Shown one piece after another: positions 24,012-34,800 of a stretch of 64,000 nt of DNA (its first letter is position 1; every line of letters starts with the position of its first letter). The stretch is from Heritiera littoralis. Lineage: Eukaryota; Streptophyta; Magnoliopsida; Malvales; Malvaceae. A model generated the notes under the pieces. It was given only the letters and a program-made list of their open reading frames with translations. It was not told where the DNA came from and made no database searches. A program made the translations under genes and the position numbers. Where the stretch lies: NCBI GenBank assembly GCA_031772115.1, contig JAPDPK010000082.1:1984001-2048000 (forward strand), written 5' to 3'.

Positions 24012-25727
24012 AAAAGCCAATTAAGATTTTCGAGATTGTGAGAACAAGATCGACGAACGTTAGAACTGGAAGTGATGAGAACTCTGTGAGTTCCCCTGAA
24101 CAACCGATTCGTAAGAAGAACCAGGCGAATAGGGAAGAAGAAAGAATTACTGTGTCTGCGACAGAATTCGAAGCTCTGAAGCGACAGAGCGAAGAAACTA
24201 CTCAGGCGCTAAAAGCCATGTTGGATCTGTTCAAAGGAGTCCTCCCAACTTTGAGTCTGCCGCAAGCCATACAGAATTTGGTGGAAGAGACGAGCCAAGG
24301 GGTTTTGCCGCAGGCATTTGGACTACAGGATGATGTGACAGCGGCAAACCCCTCTATGCGGCAGGAGGCTCCCCCTGTGGAGGAGGATGACATTTAGTAA
24401 GAGGCGACAGGACTAGGGAGTAGGAGGCCTGTTGCAAGGACCCCGCGAGAGACTGGGGAGGCGGCAGATCAGGGACATGAGGCAGGGTTCAGGCGACAGG
24501 TGTCTGGTGTTGGGCAACAGGCATCTGGGTGGCAGGATACTGAACTTGCAGTAGGTTCTTCCGCCTATCATCGTGAATTGTCGAATTTTGCTGCTACTAA
24601 CTTAGAACATGGTGTTGGCTGGAAAGAATGGGATTGATAATGAAAGCACTTAGGGAGTCGGGTTGGGGTTTGACCGTACTTGGAACACGCAGATGATGCG
24701 AGGAGATGAGCATCGAGGGAAAGGCAAAGAAGTAATAGTGGAGAACTTGCTAGATTCATGCCATGCTGAAAGGGATAGAACTCAATTAGCCCCCTCTGCG
24801 GACATGAAAAAGATGATAGAACAGGTGCTAGAAGAGAAGAAGTTGGTGTCCGTAGAAGAAAGCTAGAGGAGAAGAGTACCGTTTAGCACAACCATCATAC
24901 AGAAACCACTACCTCCAAAGTTCAAAATGCCACAGATGGTTGCGTACATGGGAAAGATGGACCCCTATGATCATATGCAGAATTATGAGGCGTTAATGTT
25001 GTTACATGGATGGGAAGATGAGATAATGTGCAAAGCCTTTTCACTTACTCTGACTGGCCACGCGATGAAGTGGTTCAACAATTTGCCCGAGGGGTCTATT
25101 GTCTCTTTTGACCAGCTGCGGAATGAATTTCTTAAGGCATTTGTAGTAAACAGTCAGAGAGAGAAAGAACCAACTTACTTGCTCACTATTAAACAAGGAG
25201 TTAAGGAGTTGCTTAAGAGTTACGTGGATCGGTTTAGAGACACAACACTGGAGGTGAGAGATTTGCAAATTGGCATACCCGTGGCGGCCATATTACAGGG
25301 AACAAGGTCCGAGAAGTTACAGGAGTCCCTATCGCTAGATCAGCCTACCACAATCTCAGATCTACTTTCTCAAGCGAATAAGTATATTACTTAAGAAGAG
25401 GTGATGAAAATGGTGGCGAATGGGGAGCCCAATGAGGGAAGGAAACGAGGAAGAGAAGCTACTGAGGCATCTTCTAGTCAACCAAGGAAATTCGATAAAG
25501 CCCCTACATTGAAATTCTCCTCTTATACTCCAATTACTGAATCTCGGGCTTCAGTGTTGGCAGTGATTGAGGGGTCAGGTCTCATATAACCTCCAAAGAA
25601 GGCGTCAGGGAATCTAGGCCGTGACTTAGAGTCATATTGTGACTACCACTCGGCGCATGGGCACTCAACAGAGAAATGTAGGGAGTTAATAAATCAGCTA
25701 GAAAAGCTAGACGAGATAGGAAAATAA
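24012..25727 (+). pseudogene. gag: Retroelement gag (capsid) with zinc knuckle, inactivated
   Basis: The frame is broken by several stops (for example near 24395, 24637, 24864, 25392 and 25587). The capsid-like core at 24927-25394 has the retrotransposon gag pattern: KAFSLTLTGHAMKWFNNLP, then FDQLRNEFLKAF and a region ending LLSQANKYIT. A knuckle-like CDYHSAHGHSTEKC (C-x2-H-x4-H-x4-C, a variant seen in this lineage) follows at about 25640-25680. The N-terminal part is Glu/Gln-rich. In an intact element Gag would form the particle around the RNA. No functional start is obvious. Confidence 0.85.
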
Positions 25728-27834
25728 ACCGATTTGTGTGGAGAGGTAACAGAAATAACTATCTCGTGCGAAGTAGAGGAAACTACTTTAGAGACAGAAG
25801 AGGTGAAAACAGGGGAATTGTAAGGCGAAATGACAGTGACAGAAGAAATAATGACAGGAGGACAGAAAGGAGGAATCGCGAGGAAGATAACGAACCCACA
25901 GGACCAGCAATCAATGTAATATATGGATGAGAATTGATAGCTGGTACCTCTTCCTCGTCTAGAAAATCCTATGCCCGACAGGCACACCAAATTAACTCAG
26001 TGATGGAGGAAAGGCAGGATGAGGAGCCCACCACCTTTACTCTGACCGACAGAGGAGATATAACAATTGCCCATGATGACCCCATGGTGATTTCGGCAAT
26101 TGTAGCAAAGCATCTAGTGGGTCGAATCCTAGTTGACAATGGGAGTTCGGTGAACTTGATCTATTGGAACTGCTTCGAGAAGATGAACATTTAGAACGAT
26201 AGGATAAAGCTAGTGCCCACGCCACTATACGGGTTCTCTGGAGAGAAAGTAAAGGTAGAAGGTGTCATTCAGTTACCCGTTACATTAGGGGAGAGCCCGA
26301 GAACTGTCGTCCGTCAAGTATTATTCATGGTGGTGAAGTCAACGTGAGTTGCGTATAACATGATCTTCGGGCGGCCATTGTTGAATGATATGAGAGCGGT
26401 GGTACATCCCTGTTATCTATTAATGAAATTCCCGACTCCCCACGGTGTTGGACAAGTGAGGGGAGACCAAAGGAAGGCTAGGACGTGTAATATCGCGTCC
26501 ACCACGTGTAAAGGGATTCAAAGGAAGGAAACCCTTACGATCAAAAAACCGCCTAAGCCAAAACCTAATGAGGAGATGGAGGCAGTTCGATTGGATGAAG
26601 AAGATGAAGAGAAGGTGGTATATGTGGGAAGCTAGTTGCCTGAAGGAGCAAAAGAGGAAACAATTCAATGTTTGAAGGAAAACGCTGATGTATTCGCATG
26701 GACCTCAGCCGATATGCTTGGGATTGACCTCGAAGTTGCTTGTCATCGGTTGAACATAGTCTCAGGAGCAAAACCGATCAAGCAAAAGAAGAGAAATTTT
26801 GCTCTAGAGAGGCAGCAGGTTATAAACGAGGAAGTTTCAAAATTGTTGCAAGCAGGGTTTATCAGAGAGGTCAATTATCTAGAATGGTTGGCTAACGTTG
26901 TGATGGTGAAGAAAGCCAACGAAAAATGGAGAATGTGTGTAGACTTTACAGATTTGAACAAAGCCTGCCCTAAGGATTCGTATCCACTACCCCGAATTGA
27001 TAAATTGGTAGATGAAACTTGTGGATACGAATTGCTTAGCTTTTTGGACGCTTTTTCGGGGTACCATCAGATCATGATGCATCTAGATGATGAGGAGAAG
27101 ACCTCGTTCATTGCTGATAACGGAAGATATTGCTATCGAGTAATGCCATTCGATTTGAAAAACGCAGGTGCAACCTATCAGTGCATGGTGAATAAGGTGT
27201 TCAAGGACTTGTTGGGCAACACCATGGAGGCTTATGTGGATGACATGATCATTAAAAGCCGAAAAGAAGAGTCACATGCCGAGAAAATGTCTGAAAGTAT
27301 TCAAGATATTGCGGCAGTATGAGATAAAGTTGAACCCCAACAAATGTTCATTCGGAGTGAGGTCGAGAAAGTTTTTGGGGTTCATGATCACTAATCGAGA
27401 GATACAAGCTAATCTTGAGAAAGATCAAGCTATTTTGGAAATGAGGCCACCCAATACTGTTAGAGAAGTTCAAAGGCTAACAGGGAGGATAGCAGCCTTG
27501 AATCATTTCTTGTCCAAATCAACTGAAAAAAGTCTGCCATTCTTTAAGGCGATAAAGGCGAGAAAGAACTACAAATGGACAAAAGAATGCAATGATGCTT
27601 TTAAGAAGCTAAAAGACTACCTAAAGGAGTTGCCTCTATTGTCTCGACTGTAACTCGGAGACCATCTCATCCTGTATCTCGATGTGGGAGAGAAGGCTGT
27701 AAGTGCGGTTCTACTGAGAAAAGAAGGAGACAGGAACTGTCCGATTTATTATGTAATCAAAGTCTTGCTAGATGCCGAGACAAGGTATCCCCTAGTAGAG
27801 AAAATAGACAGGAGGTGTGAGACATGCAAATAAA
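25728..27834 (+). pseudogene. pol: Retroelement pol: protease, reverse transcriptase and partial RNase H, truncated
   Basis: The protease active site is ILVDNGSSVNLIYW at about 26130-26165. Reverse transcriptase spans about 26640-27330 with KWRMCVDFTDLNKACPKD, SFLDAFSGYHQI, VMPFDLKNAGATYQ and the catalytic AYVDDMIIKS. The thumb/connection follows in a +/-1 shifted frame (27276-27653). After a TAA at 27651-27653 the same frame continues into the RNase H start (LYLDVGEKAVSAVLL, then AETRYPLVEK) and stops at the first unit of the tandem array. The rest of RNase H and the whole integrase are missing. Stops also occur near 25725, 26192 and 26633. A normal Tat-lineage pol would continue for well over 1.5 kb more. 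Confidence 0.92.
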
Positions 27835-28225
27835 AAGTCCCTAAGCAAAAAATGTGCGAGATGGGCAAATCTAAAGTCCCTAACCACAAAGAGTGCGAGA
27901 CAGGCAAACAAAAGTCCCTGAGCACAGGAGGTGCGAGACGGGCAAATAAAAAGTCCCTAAGCGAAAAATACGCGAGACGGGCAAATCTAAAGTCCCTAAG
28001 CACAAAAGGGTACGAGACGGGGAAACAAAAGTGCCTAAGCGAAAAATGCGTGAGACGGGCAAACAAAAGTCCTTAAGCGAAAAATGCGTGAGACGGACAA
28101 ATTTAAAGTCCCTAAGCACAAAAGGGTGCAAGACGGGCAAACATAAGTCCCTAAGCACAAAAAGATGCGAGACAGGTAGAAATAAAGTCCCTAAGCGAAA
28201 AATGCGCAAGATGGGCAATCCTATA
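27815..28225. repeat. Tandem array, 37-40 bp unit, about 10.5 copies
   Basis: Each unit contains a version of gcgagacgggcaaa followed by agtccctaagc and an A-rich end. Three sub-types alternate by the linker after gggcaaa: taaaaag (A), tctaaag (B) and caaaag (C). The order is A B C A B C C B C A, so part of the array repeats with a trimeric period of about 115 bp. A stray degenerate unit sits at about 28380-28420. Tat-lineage elements are known for variable tandem repeats downstream of pol. The units are contiguous without unique spacers, so this is not a CRISPR array. Confidence 0.93.
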
Positions 28226-29154
28226 ATCATTAAAGCAAATACGGACAATACAGTACCCAAGTAGCACACAGAATGCAGACTGTGAAGCATGTTACGAGGT
28301 ACGTTACAATTTTATCGATATATATATGCTGTAATTGGTTGAAAAAATTACATTTTGTGTTGGCTTATCAAATCTAACAAGTCCTTAAGTGAAAAAAAGC
28401 GCGAGATAGGCACAATGCTCGAGAAAAGTTTATCTTTGAACAGGAACAACAACACTGTTTCAAAGCAGAACTTAGGGAGCAATATGGTATAAAGGTACGA
28501 TTTATGCAGCAAATATAGAATTATTTGATACTTCTAACGGTACGCTTTATGCCGCAAAAATAGAATTATTTGATATTTCTAACGCTGTGAAAGTATAGAC
28601 GCATTTAACACTGCTTTTTAGAGCTTTGTGATGTAATAGTTATGGATACAAAATATTCATTTGAATTCAGACAAAGAAGAAAAAACTACAAAAAACAGAG
28701 ATTGTACTTTTCATTGAGAATGAATTTGTACATCATTTAGATGAATTAATAAATAAACTGAAATGAAAATACAAAATATCCTAATCTATGGTGAGGACCA
28801 AGTCAGCCGGCTGAGAAGATACCGCATCAGCACTAGGGCCTTCAGTAACCGAAGGATCAGGAATTTGAAGAGCTGGAGGATCAGGGACTTGAGCAGTCGG
28901 AGGATCAAGGTCCTAGGGAGCTGAAGAAGCCATCCCAGAAGAGGGAGCATCGCTTGAAGGCCAAGCCACAGTCGTAGAGTCTGGCACGGGATCAACGATA
29001 ACAGAATCAAAAAATTGGAGCTCATCGCCATCTAACCCTAGCAGTGCCTCGATAGACTCAGGTTGATCGCCTGCATCGATAGGTTCAGGCTCATTACGCA
29101 CCACCGCAAGCCTGGATTGGTCACGTGCCTCGTAAGCTCAGGCTGCCTGCGTGG
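28226..29154. other. Retroelement spacer beyond the antisense gene
   Basis: AT-rich up to about 28780. A minus-strand acidic open stretch at 28913-29104 (contains EALLGLDGDELQFFD) may be a further 3' exon or read-through tail of the antisense gene, since it follows its stop by about 50 bases. A duplicated tttatgc/tagaattatttgata motif lies at about 28500-28580. Confidence 0.4.
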
Positions 29155-31300
29155 CTATCGAGGAGGCCACGGACCTTCAGGATTGTCCAAGTCATCTGTG
29201 GCTCCTTCATCTAAATAGTCATCCGGACCTTGTGAGTCAAGTTCATATTTGGTCCAGGAAAAAGCTTCATAGTACTGGGCTTCTTCAGTGAAAAGCAACT
29301 CAGGGAAAGTCTCGTTAGGCTGATGCTTCTCCAACCAAGCACGGGCTAAGTAAAAGCCGTACTTGATGAATCCTACCACAAACTCTTCCTTCTTCTCATG
29401 ACAATGTTGAGACAGGCGGTATTCGCAGACGGCCTCGGCTCGACCTCCCTTTGCAGGTCTAACACGCTCTGCAGCTCATCGATGGCCCATCCCGCTGCCT
29501 CCTCATGGCGTCCCGATCATTGGTTGCATTATTATAAGCCTTTTGATATCCGTGAAGGAAGGCTACCTTCGCCTGTTCTTCTTTCAACCTCTGCTCAAGA
29601 TCCGCATTCTTCTTCGTCAATTCCTCGACCCTGCGGGTATATGGGCGAAGCTAAACAACCTCATTCACAAGCACCATGTTTTTCTCTCGGAGCTCACGAA
29701 TTTCTTGGTCAGCTTGCTCCCTAAGAGCCCTATGTCGTGCATTAACGGCCTCCGTTTGTTGAGCCGCCTGACAAAACAAAAACAGAATAACTCAAAAACT
29801 GACAAAAGAAGTTAGTATCATTATCAAATAAGTGCGACACTCTCACCTTCATTGTGAGAAAATCAGAGTTGTTCTCAGCCTCTGCAAGGTTCGTGAAGAG
29901 TCCCATCTCGTCGCGAGTGAGAATGGTACTCCAGGCCAGGTGAGAGGCTATCCCGAGTTCCTCAATGCTATCATTATTATTGACTCCAGGATAAGTTTGA
30001 AAGTCCTCTCCATCAACGACAACCCCACCATCTACTGGATATCGCCTCAAGGTAGGATCGACTACCTTAGGCAAGATTGGCCTCGTAGGCATCGATCCCT
30101 CAATGATAAACCTTTTCCTGTATTTACGATGAGGCCTACGAGGAGCCGACCTGCCCTTAGCAGCACTAGGATCACCTCTTTGATGGGTGGATTCACTCCT
30201 TTGCGACCTAGAGCTTTCTTGATCGTCTGAGCCATGATCACGGATAAGGGGCCTCTTTCGCTTGTTTCTCCCGACCTCTTGTGCAGGACGGCTGGGCCCG
30301 CCGATAGCCGGAAGAGGAGGAGTAGGAGCATGAGGATGTCCGGAAGCGGAGGCTCCGACCTGCGGTTGTTGTTGAGGAGGAGGAGCAGCTCTGGTAGAAG
30401 CATTGGCCTCCCTCCTACGCATATCCCTGTGGAAGTCCATATCTGTATAAAACAAGGAAAAGGAATCATCAGACTAAAATTCAAAAATGCGACACACACG
30501 GATATATGAAGTAAAGAAAATTAGAAACCTATAATATCACCAAAATCCTCTAAGGTATCTAAGTTCGCATCCAATGGAAAGTAGTGGAAAGGACTCCCAA
30601 AGGCGTTGCGTTGGTTCCATTTAAGTTCTTCATCAGATAGATCGTCGGCACCTGCTGCCCCAAATGCCTCATCTCCTAGGTCAGGAGAAGGTTCATCTGT
30701 GAGACGACCTACGGGAGTAGTTGATTCAACTATGAGAACTGAAGATGGGTGATTGGAACCAGAACCAGGAACTGACGAGGTTGTAGGAAGGTTGGACGGA
30801 GCAGCAGCAGTCCTAGGGACAACACTGCTTACTCCCCAGCCAGCGGCTATAATGTTCTCGGGAGTTAAAAGGTGTCGTAACGGCGTCGCGCTCGACGATT
30901 TTGAAAAACCATTTTAAAAACAAAAGGGGAGTCGCCACCAATCTTTTTTGACTAGGTGTGATTGGCCACCTGAAAACGTTTATCTTCTCAACAAAATCTT
31001 AAAATTAATTAAGTTTTATTAAAAAGATAATCTTTTGGTCTGCGAAACAAAAATTGGGTTCGGGGGTACGGTTACGCGTGGGGAAGGATTAGCACCCCCA
31101 CGACGCCCGTTAAAAAACGGTACCATAATAATCATGTGTTATCCTTTAATTTTAATAAAATGATCTTAAATTAATATTTAAAAATGATTCCTATTTTATT
31201 GCAATCAATTTTATTCTTTTAATTTTGAAATCATTTCTTATTTGTACTAATTTTGAAACATTTAAATTTTATTTTTTTATTTGAAATAAATGAAAATCTT

Positions 31301-31885
31301 TTGTATTGAAAATTATTCCGAAGTACCCCAATACTCTGGTAGCATTTCGGATAATTTCCTCACCTAGAGATTTCTTAAGAATCACTACTTGTGAGTTCTA
31401 TAGAATCTCATCATCAGAAGATTCACACTCGTTTCAAAAATTATTATGAATGCATATGATGTAAACAGATAATAAATGATGCAATTGAATTTTTTGATTT
31501 TTTATATAAATATTTCTTTATTTATTTTAAATAAAAGTTCTTATTATTGAAAAATTGCACTAAGTATCCCAATACTCTGGTAACACTTAGTGAACTTCTC
31601 TCACCTAGGGATCAGTTAAGAAATCACTACTTGTGAGTTTCATAATATCCCATCATCGGAATTCATTTAATTAAATTTAATTTTTATCATTAATTTCCTT
31701 TTTCAGTTTTCTTTTTTTAAAAACTTATTTATTTTTATTTTTAATAAAAAATAAATTATTGAAAAATCATACTAAATATCCCAATACTCTGGTAACAATT
31801 AGTACGACTCTTCTCACCTAGGGATCAGTCAAGAAATCACTACTTGTGAGTTTCATGACATCCCATCATCGGAAGAATTTCATTT
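31301..31885. repeat. Three dispersed tandem copies of a roughly 120-bp block inside the solo LTR
   Basis: Cores at 31301-31420, 31543-31665 and 31755-31885 share 'cccaatactctggta', 'tcacctag' plus 'atcactacttgtgag' and 'catcatc'. They are separated by AT-rich spacers of about 90-120 bases. Copies 2 and 3 are closer to each other than to copy 1. Confidence 0.85.
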
Positions 31886-32043
31886 AAATTTAAATTTTCT
31901 GTGATTTCCTTTTTCTTTGTTTTGTTTTTTTTTAAATATATATATTTTTTATACATTTTCTGATCAAAATAATTAATGAAAATACAAGTAAAAGAAAAAA
32001 TTTCAAAAACTTTTATTTTATAACATGTATTAATAACAATAAC

Positions 32044-32101
<58 letters not shown>

Positions 32102-33078
32102 CACAAATAACAAATAGTAATAATAATAGTAATTCCTTTTTTTCTTTTTCTCTTTTTTTTTTTAATTTTTAAATTTTTAATTTAAATTTTCAATTTTCTG
32201 ATTACTTAAAACACATTTTTTTTTGACAAAACAAATAAATATTAAATAAATAAATATACAAAAGAAATACCTAAATGGATTTGGGCTTGGAACCCAAAAA
32301 ACCTTCAAAAGAGCCCAAATGGCTAGACCCAAGCTGCTGGGCCGGACACGGGTCGGGTGCGGATCTCCCTCTCTCCTTTGGCGGGTCGGGCGCGCGGATC
32401 CCGGGTCGGATCCGGATCCGCGCGGGTCACCAGCAATTTCCTTTCTTCTTTTTTTTTTTTACACCATAAAAACCTATCTCTTTTTTTTTCTTTTCATTTT
32501 CTAACCAAAACAGAAAAAAAATCCTCAGAGCCTTTAAGGCTCCTCCCGGCCAGGCGATTTCCGGCCGCCGCTGGTGTCGCCGCCGGCCGCCGTCGCCGGT
32601 AGCAGGAAATCAAAAAGGAAACCCTTTTTCAAAAGCTCTCCACTCCCTCTTTCCGTTTCTGACCTTCATTTTGCCAAAAAATGGCCCTAACCCCGTAAAT
32701 CTGAACTCCCCGAAACTGAGTTCTTTTTTTTTTTTGTTTTTTTGCTTTTTTTTATGGTTTGGTTGTTGGCTGCGGTTTGCTGTTGTTGTGGTTTGTTTGT
32801 TTTTTTTGCAGGTGGGGGATTTGGATCTTAGATCTAGGGTTTTGAAAGGGTCTCGGGTAGTGGTTGGTGTTTGGGATTTTCGGATTTTGGGATTCGATTT
32901 TTGGGTTTGTGTGTGCGTGTGTTTGGGGTTTCGGGTGGTGGCTGGCTTGGTTACCAGAGGTCTCGAGTTTGGTGGTTTGGTGAGGGTTGGTGATTTCGTT
33001 GGTGATGAGTGGTGACTGGTGTTGATGGTGGCTGGATGGGTAGGCTCAGGTAACTTAATGATGGTGTCCAGGCAGTGG

Positions 33079-33190
33079 GGGTTTGGGTGGTGAGGTGGGT
33101 TCGAGGTTTGGCTCCGGTGGTTCTTGAGCCGTTGGGTTTGGGTGGTGAGGTGGGTTTGAGGTTTGGCTCCGGTGGTTTTTGAGCCGTGGG
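33079..33190. repeat. Duplicated block of about 58 bp in the solo LTR
   Basis: Two adjacent near-identical copies of a GT-rich segment containing gggtggtgaggtgggtt and ttggctccggtggtt, starting at about 33079 and 33137. It is an internal LTR duplication. Confidence 0.75.
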
Positions 33191-33441
33191 GGTTGGGTCC
33201 TGAAGATTTCAAGCTTCATTTTGTTTTTAAAGAGAAGAAGCAGAGGAGGTGGCCGGCGGAGATGGGACGGCTTGGCAGAGTAGCTGGCCGATGGACAGCC
33301 TCGGGAGAAGGGCTGATGGGAGTTGATGGACATCAGACAAATAATAATAAATAAATAAAATAAAAATAAAAAAAATAAAAAAAAAATAAAAATAAAAAAT
33401 AAAAAATAACAATAACAATTAAAATAAATAAAATATGCAAA

Positions 33442-33487
<46 letters not shown>

Positions 33488-34254
33488 TAAATAATAACAA
33501 AACAAATAAAAATAAATATAAATATAAACATATATATAATAATAATAACGAAAATGGGACAAAATTAGGTGTCAACAAAAGGGAAAATAAATTTCGCTCC
33601 CCAGCGGAACATATACGCCTAATGGGCTCGCCAAAGTGGACCCGTAAGCTGGCTATGTCGAATTTTTCTGAGTGCTTTGAGTGTTCGCTGGTATCACGAT
33701 TCTATCTAGTGCGAATTCGTAAATTGCTTGGAACCTCAACAACGACCCACTCGCTCTCAAAACCGCGCAATTTATTAGGAAGGTCCTAAAAAATTTTATT
33801 AGGAAGCCCGTCGACCTTTAACCTCTGGAGAGAAAACGTTATCAGTCCTTTCAACCCACAGACTCTAAAAAAGGCACTCAAGATGGGTACGGTAGGAACA
33901 ATACCTAAACTATGACATACCACCGAAAATCGTACTATTTGAGCCCAGGCATGAGGATGCAGTTGACAAGGAACTATCTCTTTGTACCTAAGGAACGCTA
34001 GACCAAACTCTGGTAACGGAAAACGAAAACCGAAGAGTAAGGACGCTTTATGCACAGCTACGCCGTTTCTAACTAGGTCAGGCGTAACTTCACCATCGGC
34101 TAGAAGTCTATAACGATAACCGGAAGGAAGGGGAAAACGAGTGTTGAAATCCTCTAAGTCTGTATTCGTCAATGTGCATTCAACACCACCCTTTCTAAGT
34201 GTTTTACCCGGGCGTTGTGAAGACATGGTTAAAAAATGAATAAAGACCAGGCAA

Positions 34255-34350
34255 CAGACCTACTGGGCGAGAGACCTAGTAGACGACGAACCTACTGGGC
34301 CAGAGACCTAGTAGACGACAGACCTACTGGGCAAGAGACCTAGAGACAAC
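34255..34350. repeat. Three 31-32 bp tandem repeats upstream of the antisense gene
   Basis: Units at about 34256, 34289 and 34320 share acctactgggc, agagacctag and gacgac or gacaac. They begin about 30 bases upstream of the antisense gene start (minus strand) and so lie in its leader or promoter. Confidence 0.8.
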
Positions 34351-34782
34351 AGACTTAATTGTTAAGTGAGAGACCCAACTATACGGGAGACCTAAGCCCT
34401 ATACGGAAGACTAAGACACCTTCGGGAGACCTAAAAATAGCTACGAGATAATAAGTAAGGCGATAAGTGTATACTTACTGTCATTGCGATAAGCGAGAGA
34501 CTACTGGTGTGAAGACGAAAGACTCTTTTGGAGAGAGAGCTGAAAATACGGGTGACAGACTGCTGCTCAGAGGTTTTCGTATGTTCTTTCGTCGAACCCC
34601 AACCATTTATATTGCCGTGACAGGGAATGTCAAACGTCGCGCCTGACCACGTCTCCCGTAGAGTAGAGCTTTTTCACTTACAAAAAATATTAGAGAAAAC
34701 CACAAAAATCAAGAAAAGACTATTCATGTTGGGCTAAAGCCCAAAACTCATATTTATACTTTCTTGTTTGGAGAAATCCAAC

Positions 34783-34798
34783 AAGAAAGTGGGGAGCA
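34783..34798 (+). other. Polypurine tract
   Basis: aagaaagtggggagca lies immediately before the 3' LTR (two bases before its TG). This is the expected position for plus-strand priming in reverse transcription. Confidence 0.75.
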
Positions 34799-34800
34799 AT

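Larger units (their letters stand above)
30873..33577. mobile_element. Solo LTR of another retrotransposon, 2.7 kb, nested
   Basis: It begins tgtcgtaacggcg and ends ttaggtgtcaaca and is flanked by a perfect 5-bp duplication AAAGG (30868-30872 and 33578-33582). Inside there is no primer site, gag or pol, so it is a solo LTR left by recombination. It holds a triplicated block, two (AAT)n microsatellites (32041-32099, 33441-33486), a GC-rich part at about 32340-32610 and a duplicated 58-bp block. Motifs such as ggggagtcgccaccaatc and tagcacccccacgacgcccgt are common in long LTRs of plant Ty3-gypsy elements. Its family is not certain. Long minus-strand open frames inside (32610-33212) are low-complexity. 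Confidence 0.88.
29155..34226 (-). pseudogene. Spliced antisense gene of the retroelement (Transposase_28-like), inactivated
   Basis: It runs opposite to gag-pol. First segment 34226-33786: ATG, then FNTRFPLPSGYRYRLL, KASLLFGFRFPLPEFGLAFL and QLHPHAWAQIVRF, the signature of the 'putative gypsy type transposon' domain (PF04195, Transposase_28). The frame then meets stops and is interrupted by a solo LTR. It resumes at about 30850-30529 (acidic, DLSDEELKWNQRN) and splices (GTTTCT at 30528, acceptor ending 30443) to 30442-29847, a basic proline/arginine-rich segment. A second splice (GTGAGA at 29846, acceptor ending 29768) leads to a coiled coil (EIRELREKNMVLVNEVV, then a stop codon). After a frame change comes GFIKYGFYLARAWLEKHQP and a TAG at 29155-29157. 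Related antisense ORFs are known in Grande and Retand elements; function unknown. Nonsense codons and frameshifts make this copy dead. Confidence 0.82.

Noticed and set aside
27276..27653. Separate small gene after the reverse transcriptase
   Set aside because: It is the frameshifted continuation of pol (thumb/connection before RNase H).
27815..28225. CRISPR-like repeat array
   Set aside because: Units are contiguous and vary in sequence, with no unique spacers; the setting is a plant retrotransposon.
32610..33212. 200-codon minus-strand open frame rich in Pro/Thr/Lys
   Set aside because: It lies wholly inside the solo LTR and reflects GT-rich low-complexity sequence and a 58-bp duplication.
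33055..33578. Long Ile/Leu/Phe-rich minus-strand frames
   Set aside because: Translations of the (AAT)n microsatellite and A-rich tracts.
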